Shown: positions 1 to 7,575 of the stretch, in pieces | How the letters are laid out: each line of letters starts with the position of its first letter | How positions within the stretch are numbered: position 1 is the first letter of the stretch | Assembly: GCF_002242805.1 (NCBI RefSeq) | Contig: NZ_MCGQ01000022.1 | Location: 148,051 to 212,050 of the forward strand | Direction of reading: 5' to 3' | Length of the DNA stretch: 64,000 nucleotides | Source: Streptomyces diastatochromogenes | GTDB taxonomy: Bacteria; Actinomycetota; Actinomycetes; Streptomycetales; Streptomycetaceae | Program-made: the position numbers and the translations under genes | The notes under the pieces: model-generated | What the model was told of the DNA's origin: nothing | The model's input: only the letters and a program-made list of their open reading frames with translations | The model's database searches: none

Positions 1-1317
1 GGGGGCTCCGACGATCACCGCCTCGGCCACACCCGGGTGGCTCTCCAGCACGTTCTCGATCTCCGCCGGGTAGACGTTCTCGCCGGCGACGAGGATGGCG
101 TCCTTGATCCGGTCACGGATGAAGATGTAGCCGTCCCGGTCGATGTACCCGGCGTCGCCGGTGTGGATCCATCCGTCGACCAGGGTCTCCGCGGTCTTGT
201 CGGGCAGGCCCCAGTACTCCACCATCCGGGCCGGGGTGCGCAGGCAGACCTCGCCGATCTCGCCCGACGGCAGTTCCCGGCCCTCGTCGTCGATCACCTT
301 GGCCCGGACACCCGGATAGGGGTGGCCCGCGGCCTGCATCCGCGGTCCGCCGGGGACGTGGTCGGCCGGTGGCAGGCAGACGGCGGTGTTGCCGGTCTCG
401 GTGAGCCCGTAGATCTGCGCGAACTCGCAGTCCAGTACGGCGAGGCTCTCCTCCAGCAGGCTCTCGGAGATCGGGGAGCCGCCGTAGACGGTCTTGCGGA
501 GGGTGGTGAAGTCCTTGGCGCCGATCCCTGGTTCGGTGAGCATCATGCGGAGCATGGCGGGAACAACGCAGGCGGTGGTGATGCCGAGGTCGCGGATCAG
601 GTCGACGGCCTGGCGGGCGGCGAAGGCGCGCATCGCCACGATCGTCGTCCCCGCGCTGAGGTTCTGCGTGGCCCACCACAGGCCGCCGATGTGGAATCCG
701 GGGATGCCGACGAAGGCGATGTCACCCTCCCGCCAGTCGATCCAGTCGAGCCCCTCGCGGGCCAGGGCCGCACGGATGGCGAAGAAGCTGCGGTGCGCGA
801 GCACGACCCCCTTGGGGAGCCCGGTGGTGCCGCTGGTGTAGAGCTGGGCCACGGGGGTGTCGGCGGTCGCGTCCATCTTCGTCTCGGTGTCCGGATGTCC
901 GGCCTTCCAGGCCGCGAAGTCCGGGCCGAGGGGTACGACCGTCTCGGGCGGCGCTGCCGGCATGCGCTCCACGATCGGCGCGAACTCCTCCTCCAGGAAG
1001 AGGAGTCGGGTGCCGGAGTCCCGGAGGATGTGGCTCACCTCGGGTGCGGCGAGCCGCCAGTTGACGGGAACCAGGACGGTGCCGCTCTTGGCGCAGCCGA
1101 AGAGGATCTCGTAGTAGTGCTCGGACTCCTTGCCCAGGTACGCCACCCGGTCGCCCTCGGTGAGTCCGGCGGCCCGGATCGCGTGGGCGATGCGGTTGCT
1201 CTCGCGGTGCAGTTCGGCGTACGACAGGCTGCGGTCCTCGCAGAGCACGGCCGGGGCGTCGGGCCGGTGGTCGGCATGGAAGCGGGTGGTCTGGACGAGC
1301 GTCTCCATGGGCTCCAT
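1..1317 (-). CDS. scoC: Fatty acyl-ACP/CoA ligase (FadD10/ScoC-like), 3' end cut by window
   Basis: This is an adenylate-forming ligase that activates a short fatty acid with ATP; in isonitrile clusters the homologue loads it onto the neighbouring acyl carrier protein. I read about 439 residues from ATG 1317, which has a GAAGGGA ribosome site 6 nt upstream; the frame is still open at the left edge, so roughly 70 C-terminal residues are missing. The P-loop-like motif YTSGTTGLPKGV lies near 780-840 and the DGWIHTGDAGY motif near 130-180. It is the last visible gene of a leftward operon, 19 nt after the ScoD-like gene. On sequence alone it could be a generic acyl-CoA synthetase; the ScoC assignment rests on the neighbours. 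Confidence 0.88.
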   Translation of the reverse strand, partial: MEPMETLVQTTRFHADHRPDAPAVLCEDRSLSYAELHRESNRIAHAIRAAGLTEGDRVAYLGKESEHYYEILFGCAKSGTVLVPVNWRLAAPEVSHILRDSGTRLLFLEEEFAPIVERMPAAPPETVVPLGPDFAAWKAGHPDTETKMDATADTPVAQLYTSGTTGLPKGVVLAHRSFFAIRAALAREGLDWIDWREGDIAFVGIPGFHIGGLWWATQNLSAGTTIVAMRAFAARQAVDLIRDLGITTACVVPAMLRMMLTEPGIGAKDFTTLRKTVYGGSPISESLLEESLAVLDCEFAQIYGLTETGNTAVCLPPADHVPGGPRMQAAGHPYPGVRAKVIDDEGRELPSGEIGEVCLRTPARMVEYWGLPDKTAETLVDGWIHTGDAGYIDRDGYIFIRDRIKDAILVAGENVYPAEIENVLESHPGVAEAVIVGAP

Positions 1318-1336
1318 GGGCGGTCCCTTCGATGGC

Positions 1337-1864
1337 TCAGCGGACGTTGACGAATGCGAGCGTCGCCTCGCCGTCGCACCGGCCGCCGTCGGCGTCCCAG
1401 TAGCGGTACGAGGTCTCGGCATGGAGGAACGGTTTGCCGCCGCCGGGCATGCGCCGGGTGACGGACAGGAACGCCATCTCCCCCGAGAACGAGCGGGGGT
1501 TGACGGGCCGCCGGAAGGTGCCCGCGAACCGCGCGATGAGGATGTCCGGGAGCTGGTGTCGCCAGAAGTCGTCCAGGGTCCAGTCCTCGAACCCTGCCAG
1601 GAGTCCTTCCTGCACGGACTTCGCGACGAGGTAGTACATCATCTGGTTGTAGGCGATGTTGACCTCGACCGAGTTCAGGTGCCCGGTGTCGTCGATGTAG
1701 CAGGACTCGGGGATCGCGAACTCACAGCGCGCCGAGGTGTGTTCGTGGCCGACGGTGACCTCGGCGGACTTCAGGTACTTGCAGTGCTCCTTGTACGGCA
1801 CCAGGACGCGCGCGAGCAGGGCGGTGTCGGTGGCGTACGAGCGGTCGGCGGCGGGTGTGGTCAT
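1337..1864 (-). CDS. scoD: FcoT/ScoD-type hot-dog protein, glycine adduct formation for isonitrile
   Basis: A 175-residue protein of the FcoT family (Rv0098 of M. tuberculosis, ScoD of S. coeruleorubidus). Members were first called long-chain acyl-CoA thioesterases; ScoD was later assigned to adding glycine to an alpha,beta-unsaturated acyl-ACP and releasing the product. The family signature is visible at residues 52-75: ESCYIDDTGHLNSVE followed by YNQMMY. The start ATG overlaps the stop of the ScoE-like gene by 4 nt (ATGA), so the two are probably translationally coupled. It lies between the oxidase and the ligase, the same company Rv0098 keeps. The family call is firm; the exact reaction is inferred from the characterised homologue. 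Confidence 0.88.
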   Translation of the reverse strand: MTTPAADRSYATDTALLARVLVPYKEHCKYLKSAEVTVGHEHTSARCEFAIPESCYIDDTGHLNSVEVNIAYNQMMYYLVAKSVQEGLLAGFEDWTLDDFWRHQLPDILIARFAGTFRRPVNPRSFSGEMAFLSVTRRMPGGGKPFLHAETSYRYWDADGGRCDGEATLAFVNVR

Positions 1865-2751
1865 GGCACCCGTATCCCGTCGTGCAGCTTGCGCTCGTCG
1901 TGGACGGTGACGCGGTAGGAGACGGTCGGCTCCGGGGTGGTCGTGTGCCGGGCGCGGTGGATGAGGCTGCGGTTGTCCCAGATCAGCAGGTCGCCCTGCT
2001 CGAAGCTCTGCAGGTGGATGTTGTCGTGTTCGAAGGTGTCGTCGAGCTGGCCGGTGGCTTCGAAGAGGCGCCCCAGCAGTTCCTCGTCGAGTGGCGTGCC
2101 GTTCGCGTCCTCGATGCCGATGGTGAAGCCCTCGCTGATGTACAGAACCGTTTCACCAGTAAGGGGATGAGTGAAGGTGGTCGGCTGCCTGACGGCCGGG
2201 GTCTTGCGCTCGACCTCTTCGATGATCTCGGAGAGGGGGCGGTAGACGTCGTGCGGGCGGATCTTGAAGTACTTGCGGACCGAGTGACGGCAGTACGTGC
2301 CGGCGATCTCCTTCTTCAGGTCCCGGGGCAGCCTCTCGTAGGCCCGGCCCATGTCGATGAAGTACGTGCCGCGGTTCCGCTGCGGAATGACCTGCGGGTA
2401 GATCAGCGTGATGCCGAAGGGGTCGGGCATGAACTGGTAGTCGGCGTGCCAGAACTTGCCCGTCTTCGGCACGCCTATCTGCTTGCCGTTCTCCGGGACG
2501 TTGGAGGAGACGAAGATTTCCTTGGTCTCGGGGTGGTGGTACATCGGTTCGTAGTAGGTCTCGGGGCGGCCGAGGCGCTTGCCGAGGTCCAGGAACTGCT
2601 GGGGAGAGAGGTCCTGCCCCTTCAGGACGGCGATCTTCTTCGTGTAGACGGTCTGCTTGAGTGTCTCGACGTCCGCGTCGGAGGCGCTGGTGTGGTCGAA
2701 GTCCTCGACCGTGGCGCCGAGGGCCGAGCCGAGCTGTTCGGTGATCTTCAT
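1861..2751 (-). CDS. scoE: Non-heme Fe(II)/2-oxoglutarate oxidase, isonitrile-forming (ScoE-like)
   Basis: A TauD-superfamily oxidase of 296 residues. ScoE and its homologue Rv0097 convert an N-carboxymethyl beta-amino acid to the isonitrile by oxidative decarboxylation. The iron facial triad is readable as H102-x-D104 (FWHADYQ) and H265 (SLIHRA), with R280 (VSYRVT) placed to bind 2-oxoglutarate. Y66/Y67, R127 and K163 sit where I recall the ScoE substrate-binding residues, with a constant offset of about 30. Stretches such as GKQIGVPKTGKFWH and CRHSVRKYFKIRPHD match my memory of ScoE nearly word for word. The gene is 22 nt after the carrier protein gene and overlaps the ScoD-like gene. An ordinary taurine dioxygenase is much less likely. 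Confidence 0.93.
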   Translation of the reverse strand: MKITEQLGSALGATVEDFDHTSASDADVETLKQTVYTKKIAVLKGQDLSPQQFLDLGKRLGRPETYYEPMYHHPETKEIFVSSNVPENGKQIGVPKTGKFWHADYQFMPDPFGITLIYPQVIPQRNRGTYFIDMGRAYERLPRDLKKEIAGTYCRHSVRKYFKIRPHDVYRPLSEIIEEVERKTPAVRQPTTFTHPLTGETVLYISEGFTIGIEDANGTPLDEELLGRLFEATGQLDDTFEHDNIHLQSFEQGDLLIWDNRSLIHRARHTTTPEPTVSYRVTVHDERKLHDGIRVP

Positions 2752-2773
2752 GGGTGTCTTCCTTCGTGGGAGG

Positions 2774-3013
2774 TCAGCGAGCCTTCTTGGCGTCGATCAG
2801 TGCCGCGGTGCCGCCGAGGGTGAGGGTGGGGCGCAGTTCGCTGTCGTGCACCGTGACGCCGAGGTCGCGCTCGATGCGGATGCTGATCTCGACCATCGTC
2901 AGCGAGTCGACGTCCAGTTCGGCGAAGGTGGCCTCGGGGGTGAAGCGGTCGGCGGGAGCGTCGTGCAACTTCGCGAGGATCGCCACGAGTTGGTCGTAGG
3001 TGGTCGTGCTCAT
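2774..3013 (-). CDS. scoB: Stand-alone acyl carrier protein (ScoB-like)
   Basis: A 79-residue carrier protein. The phosphopantetheine site is S37 in DVDSLTM, followed by the usual acidic second helix (EISIRIERDLGV). It should carry the acyl chain for the ligase and the ScoD-like enzyme. Its ATG at 3013 overlaps the stop of the KAS III gene by 4 nt. The protein begins MSTTTYDQLV; a longer upstream reading of the same frame is only the antisense or shadow frame of the KAS III gene. Length and motif are normal for a discrete ACP. Assignment to isonitrile chemistry comes from the adjacent scoE/scoD homologues. Confidence 0.9.
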   Translation of the reverse strand: MSTTTYDQLVAILAKLHDAPADRFTPEATFAELDVDSLTMVEISIRIERDLGVTVHDSELRPTLTLGGTAALIDAKKAR

Positions 3014-4068
3014 GAGGCGGTTTCGTCTCCTCGGTCGTACGGGTCGGCGGGTACGGGCTGTATGTCGGGCCAGGTCAGTAGGCAGGAGCCCCAGGTGAGG
3101 CCGCCGCCGAAGGCGGTGAGCAGCAGCCGGTCGCCGGGGCGGATCGCCTGCCGGGCGACCGCGTCGGCCAGGGCGAGCGGGATGGAGGCGGCGCCGGTGT
3201 TGCCGACGGCGTCGACGTTGGTCACGCAGCGTTCCCTGGGCAGACCCAGGTCGTCGGCGACGGAGTGCAGGATGCGCAGGTTGGCCTGGTGGGGCACGAA
3301 GTGGTCGACGTCGTCGGTCTTCCAGCCCGCCGTGTCCAGGACGGCGCGCGCGGACTGGGCCATGCGGGTCACCGCGTGGCGGTAGACCTCGTTGCCGCGC
3401 ATCGCGAAGTGCCGGTCGCGGTGCTGTACTTCGCCGCCGGTCGAACGCTGGCGGGAACCGCCCGCGGTGACGGTGATCAGGTCCTCGTGCGCACCGTCGC
3501 TGCCGAGGTCGAAGTGGCCGACCGCGCCGGGGTCGTCGGCCTGCCCGGCTCGCAGGACCACGGCTCCCGCGCCGTCGCCGAAGATGATCGCGTTGGCGCG
3601 GTCCAGCGGGTCCACGATGGTGGAGTAGGTGTCCGCGCCGATGAGCAGGACCCGATCGGCGACGCCGGACGTGATCAGGCCGGCGGCGGTGGCGAGGCCG
3701 TACACGAAGCCCGTGCACACCGCTCCGACGTCGAAGGCCGCGGCCCCGGCCAGGCCCAGCCGCGCGGCCACGGCGGGGGCGGTGGCGGGGCAGGGGCGGT
3801 CCGGTGTGGTCGTGGTGACGATCACCGCGTCGACGGACGCGACTCCGGCATGGCGCAGGGCACGGCGCCCGGCCGCGACGGCCAGGTCCGAGGTCGCCTC
3901 GCCGGGTTCGATGACATGGCGGCGGCGTATTCCGGTGCGGGTGCGGATCCAGGTGTCGTCGGTGTCGAGCCGCTCGGCGAGCTCGTCGTTGGTGACGACG
4001 CGGGCTGGCACCCATCCGGCAAGTCCGCACAGGACGGCGGCGGGTGGACCGGGCGAGTGGGTGGGCAT
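3010..4068 (-). CDS. 3-oxoacyl-ACP synthase III (FabH-like KAS III)
   Basis: A complete 352-residue KAS III with the catalytic triad C118 (GAVCTGF), H260 (PHQANLRI) and N290 (AVGNTGAAS). Enzymes of this family condense an acyl-CoA starter with malonyl-ACP, or sometimes transfer acyl groups. It lies between the exporter (64 nt away) and the carrier protein (4-nt overlap) in the isonitrile operon. KAS III is not among the five genes conserved in the described sco/Rv0097-0101 clusters, so here it may build the acyl chain on the dedicated ACP. It is probably not the housekeeping FabH, because that gene normally sits in the fabD-fabH-acpP-fabF cluster. The function within the pathway is inference. 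Confidence 0.9.
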   Translation of the reverse strand: MPTHSPGPPAAVLCGLAGWVPARVVTNDELAERLDTDDTWIRTRTGIRRRHVIEPGEATSDLAVAAGRRALRHAGVASVDAVIVTTTTPDRPCPATAPAVAARLGLAGAAAFDVGAVCTGFVYGLATAAGLITSGVADRVLLIGADTYSTIVDPLDRANAIIFGDGAGAVVLRAGQADDPGAVGHFDLGSDGAHEDLITVTAGGSRQRSTGGEVQHRDRHFAMRGNEVYRHAVTRMAQSARAVLDTAGWKTDDVDHFVPHQANLRILHSVADDLGLPRERCVTNVDAVGNTGAASIPLALADAVARQAIRPGDRLLLTAFGGGLTWGSCLLTWPDIQPVPADPYDRGDETAS

Positions 4069-4132
4069 GGCTGATCTCCAGGTGTGGGGAGTTCCGGGGG
4101 CACCGGGACGGGAGGGGGACGGCGGGAGCGGT

Positions 4133-5503
4133 CTAGGGACCCGTGGTCGTTCTGCGCACGGCGAGGGTCAGCGGCACGCCGCAGGCGATTCCGGCCGCTA
4201 TCGCGAACACGGCGGCCCTGATGCCGGCCGGCGCGGTACCGTCCGCCGGGTGCGGGCCGACCGCACCGGCCAAGGCCACCAGCACCGCGAGACCCACCGC
4301 GCCACCGACTTGGAGGCTGGTGGAGGCGAGCCCCGACGCCACACCCTGGTCGTCGGGCTCGACACCGGCGGCGGCGGTGATCCACATGCCGGTCCAGACA
4401 GCCCCTTGGCCCAGGCCCAGCAGCACGATGCCCGGCAGCAGCAGGGGGTACGAGCCGTGCTCGGTGAGCGCCAGGCCGAGGGCGGCGGCTCCGGCCGCGC
4501 CGAGGGCCATGCCGCCGACCAGCATGCGGCGTACGCCGACGACGGCAACGGCCCGTTCTCCCACCTGGGTTCCGGCAGCGACCACCACGGCCGGGACGAG
4601 GAAGGCGAGGCCGGTCGCGAACGCGCTGTAGCCGCGCACGGTTTGGAAGTAGAGGGTCAGGAAGTACGGCAGGGAACTGAAGGTGGCGCTGTAGACCGCC
4701 GTGACCGCCATCGCACCGACGAGCCCGCGGTGTCTGAACAGCCGGATCGGCACCAGCGGATCACGCGAACGCGTCTCGACAAGGGCGAAGAGCGCCAGCA
4801 GCGTCAGCGAGAGCACGGCGCTCACCAGGGCGGACGGGCTGGTCCAGCCGGCCTCGGGCGCATGAACCAGCAGGAACACCAGGAGGGTTATGCCGCCGGT
4901 CCCGGTCAGCGCGCCGGTCATGTCGAATCCGCGCGCTCCGGTCCGCGGGGCGTCCGCGGGAAACAACACCCGGCCCGCCCACGCGATCGCCGCCGCCACG
5001 GGGACGTTGACGAAGAACACCGACGGCCAGCCGGACCCCTCCACCAGCAACCCGCCGAGCAGGGAACCGAAGCAGAGACCTCCGGCCCCCGCGGCACCCC
5101 AGACCGCCAAGGCCCGGTTCCGGTCGGGTCCTTCGGCGTAGATCGTGTTGATCAGGGACAGGGTGGCCGGGAACAGCAGGGATCCGCCGATGCCTTGGAC
5201 CGCCCGCACGGCGACCAGTGCTCCCGGGGTCTGGGCGAACCCGCCCACCAGTGAGGAACCCGCGTAGATCAGTGCCGCGGTGACGAACGTCCGGCGCCGG
5301 CCGAGCAGATCGGCGGCCCGGCCGCCCAGCAGCAGGAAGCCGCCGGTCGTGACGACGTAGGCGCTGACCACCCACTGCAGATCGTGCTCCGAGAAGCCGA
5401 GGCCCGCGCCTATGTCGGGGAGAGCCACGTAGACGATGTTGTAGTCGAGGGCGATGACCAGTTGGGCCAGCGCCAGGACGAGAAGGGGCAGTCGTGCCGA
5501 CAT
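4133..5503 (-). CDS. MFS multidrug exporter, DHA2-type
   Basis: A 456-residue integral membrane protein with about 14 hydrophobic segments, typical of drug:H+ antiporters with 14 spanners. The motif-A region GGRAADLLGRRR lies after the second helix and the antiporter-like LDYNIVYVALPDI in the first. I chose ATG 5503 (MSARLPLL) because GAGGGGG lies 7 nt upstream; a longer frame to 5569 would add a non-membrane, AT-rich leader. It is the first gene of the leftward operon and probably exports the isonitrile product or gives self-resistance; this is inferred from position only. Confidence 0.88.
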   Translation of the reverse strand: MSARLPLLVLALAQLVIALDYNIVYVALPDIGAGLGFSEHDLQWVVSAYVVTTGGFLLLGGRAADLLGRRRTFVTAALIYAGSSLVGGFAQTPGALVAVRAVQGIGGSLLFPATLSLINTIYAEGPDRNRALAVWGAAGAGGLCFGSLLGGLLVEGSGWPSVFFVNVPVAAAIAWAGRVLFPADAPRTGARGFDMTGALTGTGGITLLVFLLVHAPEAGWTSPSALVSAVLSLTLLALFALVETRSRDPLVPIRLFRHRGLVGAMAVTAVYSATFSSLPYFLTLYFQTVRGYSAFATGLAFLVPAVVVAAGTQVGERAVAVVGVRRMLVGGMALGAAGAAALGLALTEHGSYPLLLPGIVLLGLGQGAVWTGMWITAAAGVEPDDQGVASGLASTSLQVGGAVGLAVLVALAGAVGPHPADGTAPAGIRAAVFAIAAGIACGVPLTLAVRRTTTGP

Positions 5504-5663
5504 CGTCCGGTCCCCCTCACCAGAAGAAAAGAAATAGAAAACGAGACGAATATCGAATCCGTCGATCATTTTCGGTCACGATAGCACCCCGAAGAGACCT
5601 TGAGAATGGCCCCCCTGTCGACTTCCCCAGGGGTGGAAATTAACTTTTTCGGGCAGCACTGAA
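5504..5663. promoter_or_regulatory. AT-rich promoter region ahead of the isonitrile operon
   Basis: This 160-bp gap is far richer in A+T than its surroundings. It lies upstream of the leftward MFS-KAS III-ACP-oxidase operon. An imperfect dyad CCCCTG (5612-5617) with CAGGGG (5628-5633) could be a hairpin or operator. I could not place -35/-10 boxes convincingly. Confidence 0.45.
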
Positions 5664-5688
5664 AACCGACAGCGCAGAACTGTCGGTT
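5664..5688 (-). terminator. Hairpin terminator, 9-bp perfect stem
   Basis: AACCGACAG (5664-5672) pairs with CTGTCGGTT (5680-5688) across a 7-nt loop. On the minus strand the stem follows the beta-hydroxylase stop by 24 nt and runs into TTTTC; on the plus strand it runs into CGTTTTT. It should separate the hydroxylase transcript from the isonitrile operon. Confidence 0.7.
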
Positions 5689-5712
5689 CGTTTTTCCGGG
5701 AGTTTCAGGCGT

Positions 5713-6468
5713 TCAGCCGTCTCCCATCAGTCGCCTGATTTCCGAGATGAGGGCCACCAGCGCCTGCCGTTCCGGAATGGTTGTTTCCGGGTGCCAGAGG
5801 TCCATGAGGAGGCAGGTGCGGGGACGATCGCCGTCGTTGCGCGCCTCGTGCTCGAAGGAGTAGTCGAAGAGCAGGCAGTGACCTTCCTGCCAGGTACGGG
5901 TCTCACCGGCGACGGTGATGCCGCACCCGTCGGGGATGTCCACGGCGAGATGCAGGTTGATGCTGAAGTTCCACAGGTCGCAATGCGGGGCTATGGATGC
6001 CCCGGGGAGCAAGGTGGAGAAGTGGCATTCCAGGAGAGGGCATATCGCCTCCGTGTCGACGGCGAACTCCTGGAGCACCTTGTAGGCGGTCGGAACGGTC
6101 GCAGCCGAATCCTCGACCAAGGCCCCACCACGGTAAAGGTAGAGAGCCTGCCAGTTGTGCTGCCGGGTCAGGTAGTGCTCGTAGTCGGAAAATGCCTCCC
6201 GGTGGACCGCCCAGGCCGAGTTCAGCTCGCCCTTGATGACCGGATGAGCGGATTCCAGCGCCTCGACGACGGGGGTCAGTTCCGGATAGGCGTAGGGATC
6301 GTGCCACGGAGTGGGCGAGAGACCCGGCAGGATCCACTTGGCTCCCTTCTGGAGCGGATGCCGTGGCCCTCCCCCTCCAGGTTCCAGCATCTGCTCCACC
6401 CTGCTGAGGGATTCCGCACCGTGATCGCTTCTGATCGCCGCGAACGCGTTCTCTATCTCGGGTGTCAT
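5713..6468 (-). CDS. Aspartyl/asparaginyl beta-hydroxylase-fold Fe(II)/2OG dioxygenase
   Basis: A 251-residue member of the Asp/Asn beta-hydroxylase family (cupin-fold 2-oxoglutarate oxygenases used on amino acids and carrier-bound intermediates in natural-product pathways). The iron ligands read H162-x-D164 (PHCDLWN) and H207 (FEHEARN), with R219 before LLMDLWHPE for 2-oxoglutarate. Start ATG 6468 has AGGAGG 6 nt upstream; a longer frame would add 17 residues without a ribosome site. It follows the ABC-like gene by 94 nt in the same direction and ends before the hairpin at 5664. It may tailor the neighbouring isonitrile product, but a terminator separates the two units, so the link is only suggestive. 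Confidence 0.83.
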   Translation of the reverse strand: MTPEIENAFAAIRSDHGAESLSRVEQMLEPGGGGPRHPLQKGAKWILPGLSPTPWHDPYAYPELTPVVEALESAHPVIKGELNSAWAVHREAFSDYEHYLTRQHNWQALYLYRGGALVEDSAATVPTAYKVLQEFAVDTEAICPLLECHFSTLLPGASIAPHCDLWNFSINLHLAVDIPDGCGITVAGETRTWQEGHCLLFDYSFEHEARNDGDRPRTCLLMDLWHPETTIPERQALVALISEIRRLMGDG

Positions 6469-6562
6469 GAGGCCCTCCTGGCTGATGCCGCGACCGTGCG
6501 TCGTGCCGCGCCGTCGCATCAGTGGTCGGACAGGAGTCCGAGCGAGTTCCCGCGACTTTCGG

Positions 6563-7333
6563 TCAGCGTGCCGCGCGCCTAGGGGAATTGACGCTTCCGC
6601 TCGCCCCTGGGGGCCATGCCGACGTCGGGCCTGCCTCTTCGTGCCGGACCGCCGGGGCCAGGTCCACCGAACGGTCGCAGAGAGAGACGAGTACCGGGTC
6701 GTCGGTCGCGACCAGCACCGTGACGGGCGACTCGGCGAGGAGCTGCGCGAGGGCGTTCCGGTCGGCGCCTTCCAGCCCCTCGGTGGGATGGTCCGCCAGC
6801 AGCACGCCTGCTCCCGCCGTCACACAGCCGATCGCCCGTGCCATGGACAGAAACTGCAGCTCCCCACGCGTGGTCCCTGCGTCGCGCCACGGCATCGTGC
6901 CGGCGCGCGCCATGGATCCGGGAGCCACGGTCACCCGCGGAAGCCAGGCGCAGGCCCTGTTGCGCCACGCCCTTTCAGCGGGGTTCCGGTTCTCCCGTCC
7001 GCCCACGGTGATCTGACCACCGCTCACCTGGTGGAGCCCGGCCACCGCGCGCAGGAGCGCCGTACGGGCCGGGGCCGCCGCCGCGCCGGTCAGCGCGACG
7101 CGTTCCCCCGCGAGTACCTCGAGGTGCACGCCCCGGATCTCCGCCCTCACACCGGCTCGGCAGCGGACGTCACGCAGCCGCACGTCCAGTGCGACCGGAT
7201 CGCCCGAGGGCCAGGAGAGCAGCTCCCGAGCCCCGTGTGATCGCCATCTGGTCTGTCCCACGTCCCAGTAGTCGTGCGACCGCCCCACCGAGTTCCCGAC
7301 TTCACGGCAACTGGGCCGGAAACCTGCGGCCAC
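6563..7333 (-). CDS. Degenerate ABC-transporter ATPase-like protein (no Walker A lysine)
   Basis: The 256-residue frame follows the ABC ATPase plan from about residue 47: a beta-strand region, a P-loop position, GGQITVGGRE, LSMARAIG in the signature region, and LLADHPTEGL at the Walker B position. The P-loop reads TGAAAAPARTALL, without the GxGKS core, and the Walker B glutamate is replaced by His (ADHPT). ATP hydrolysis is therefore unlikely. No permease gene lies beside it. It may be a decaying ABC subunit or a repurposed pseudo-ATPase. The start is uncertain: the first 45 residues look non-homologous, and no good ribosome site decides it. Confidence 0.6.
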   Translation of the reverse strand: MAAGFRPSCREVGNSVGRSHDYWDVGQTRWRSHGARELLSWPSGDPVALDVRLRDVRCRAGVRAEIRGVHLEVLAGERVALTGAAAAPARTALLRAVAGLHQVSGGQITVGGRENRNPAERAWRNRACAWLPRVTVAPGSMARAGTMPWRDAGTTRGELQFLSMARAIGCVTAGAGVLLADHPTEGLEGADRNALAQLLAESPVTVLVATDDPVLVSLCDRSVDLAPAVRHEEAGPTSAWPPGASGSVNSPRRAAR

Positions 7334-7392
7334 CGGCTTCCGACCACTTCTGTGTGACCCGGAACAGGAGATATGTCGCCGCTTCCCTCGGT

Positions 7393-7494
7393 ATGCACTG
7401 GATCTACGGCACCTCCCGCCGCTTCGACGGCTACAACTACTTCAGCGAGCACCCCGAGGTCGCCGTCGCCTGGTTCGACGACCACGTCCGCTGA
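7393..7494 (+). pseudogene. C-terminal remnant of an unidentified gene
   Basis: A 33-codon stretch encoding a composed, non-repetitive sequence (GTSRRFDGYNYFSEHPEVAV...) ends in TGA just ahead of a strong hairpin at 7529. The composition is like the tail of a globular enzyme, and the terminator position fits, but no start or upstream domain is present. I do not recognise the family. Confidence 0.3.
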
Positions 7495-7528
7495 TCACAT
7501 CAGCCGAAGGAACTCCACAGCTGACGGG

Positions 7529-7560
7529 AAGCCGCCCTGGGGACATCCCCGGAGCGGCTT
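7529..7560. terminator. Bidirectional-looking hairpin between convergent ends
   Basis: AAGCCGC (7529-7535) pairs with GCGGCTT (7554-7560), and the intervening sequence can pair further (GGGG with CCCC). It lies 15 nt past the stop of the leftward MFS gene and 35 nt past the rightward remnant. Confidence 0.65.
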
Positions 7561-7575
7561 TCCGTATGTCAGGTC

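Noticed and set aside
37..1350. Long rightward frame over the acyl ligase gene
   Set aside because: It is the antisense of a clearly conserved ligase; its composition is Val/Gly/Arg-rich without motifs. GC-rich third positions create such open frames throughout the window.
4133..5569. MFS start at 5569
   Set aside because: The additional 22 residues come from the A+T-rich promoter region and have no ribosome site; ATG 5503 has a clear GAGGGGG.
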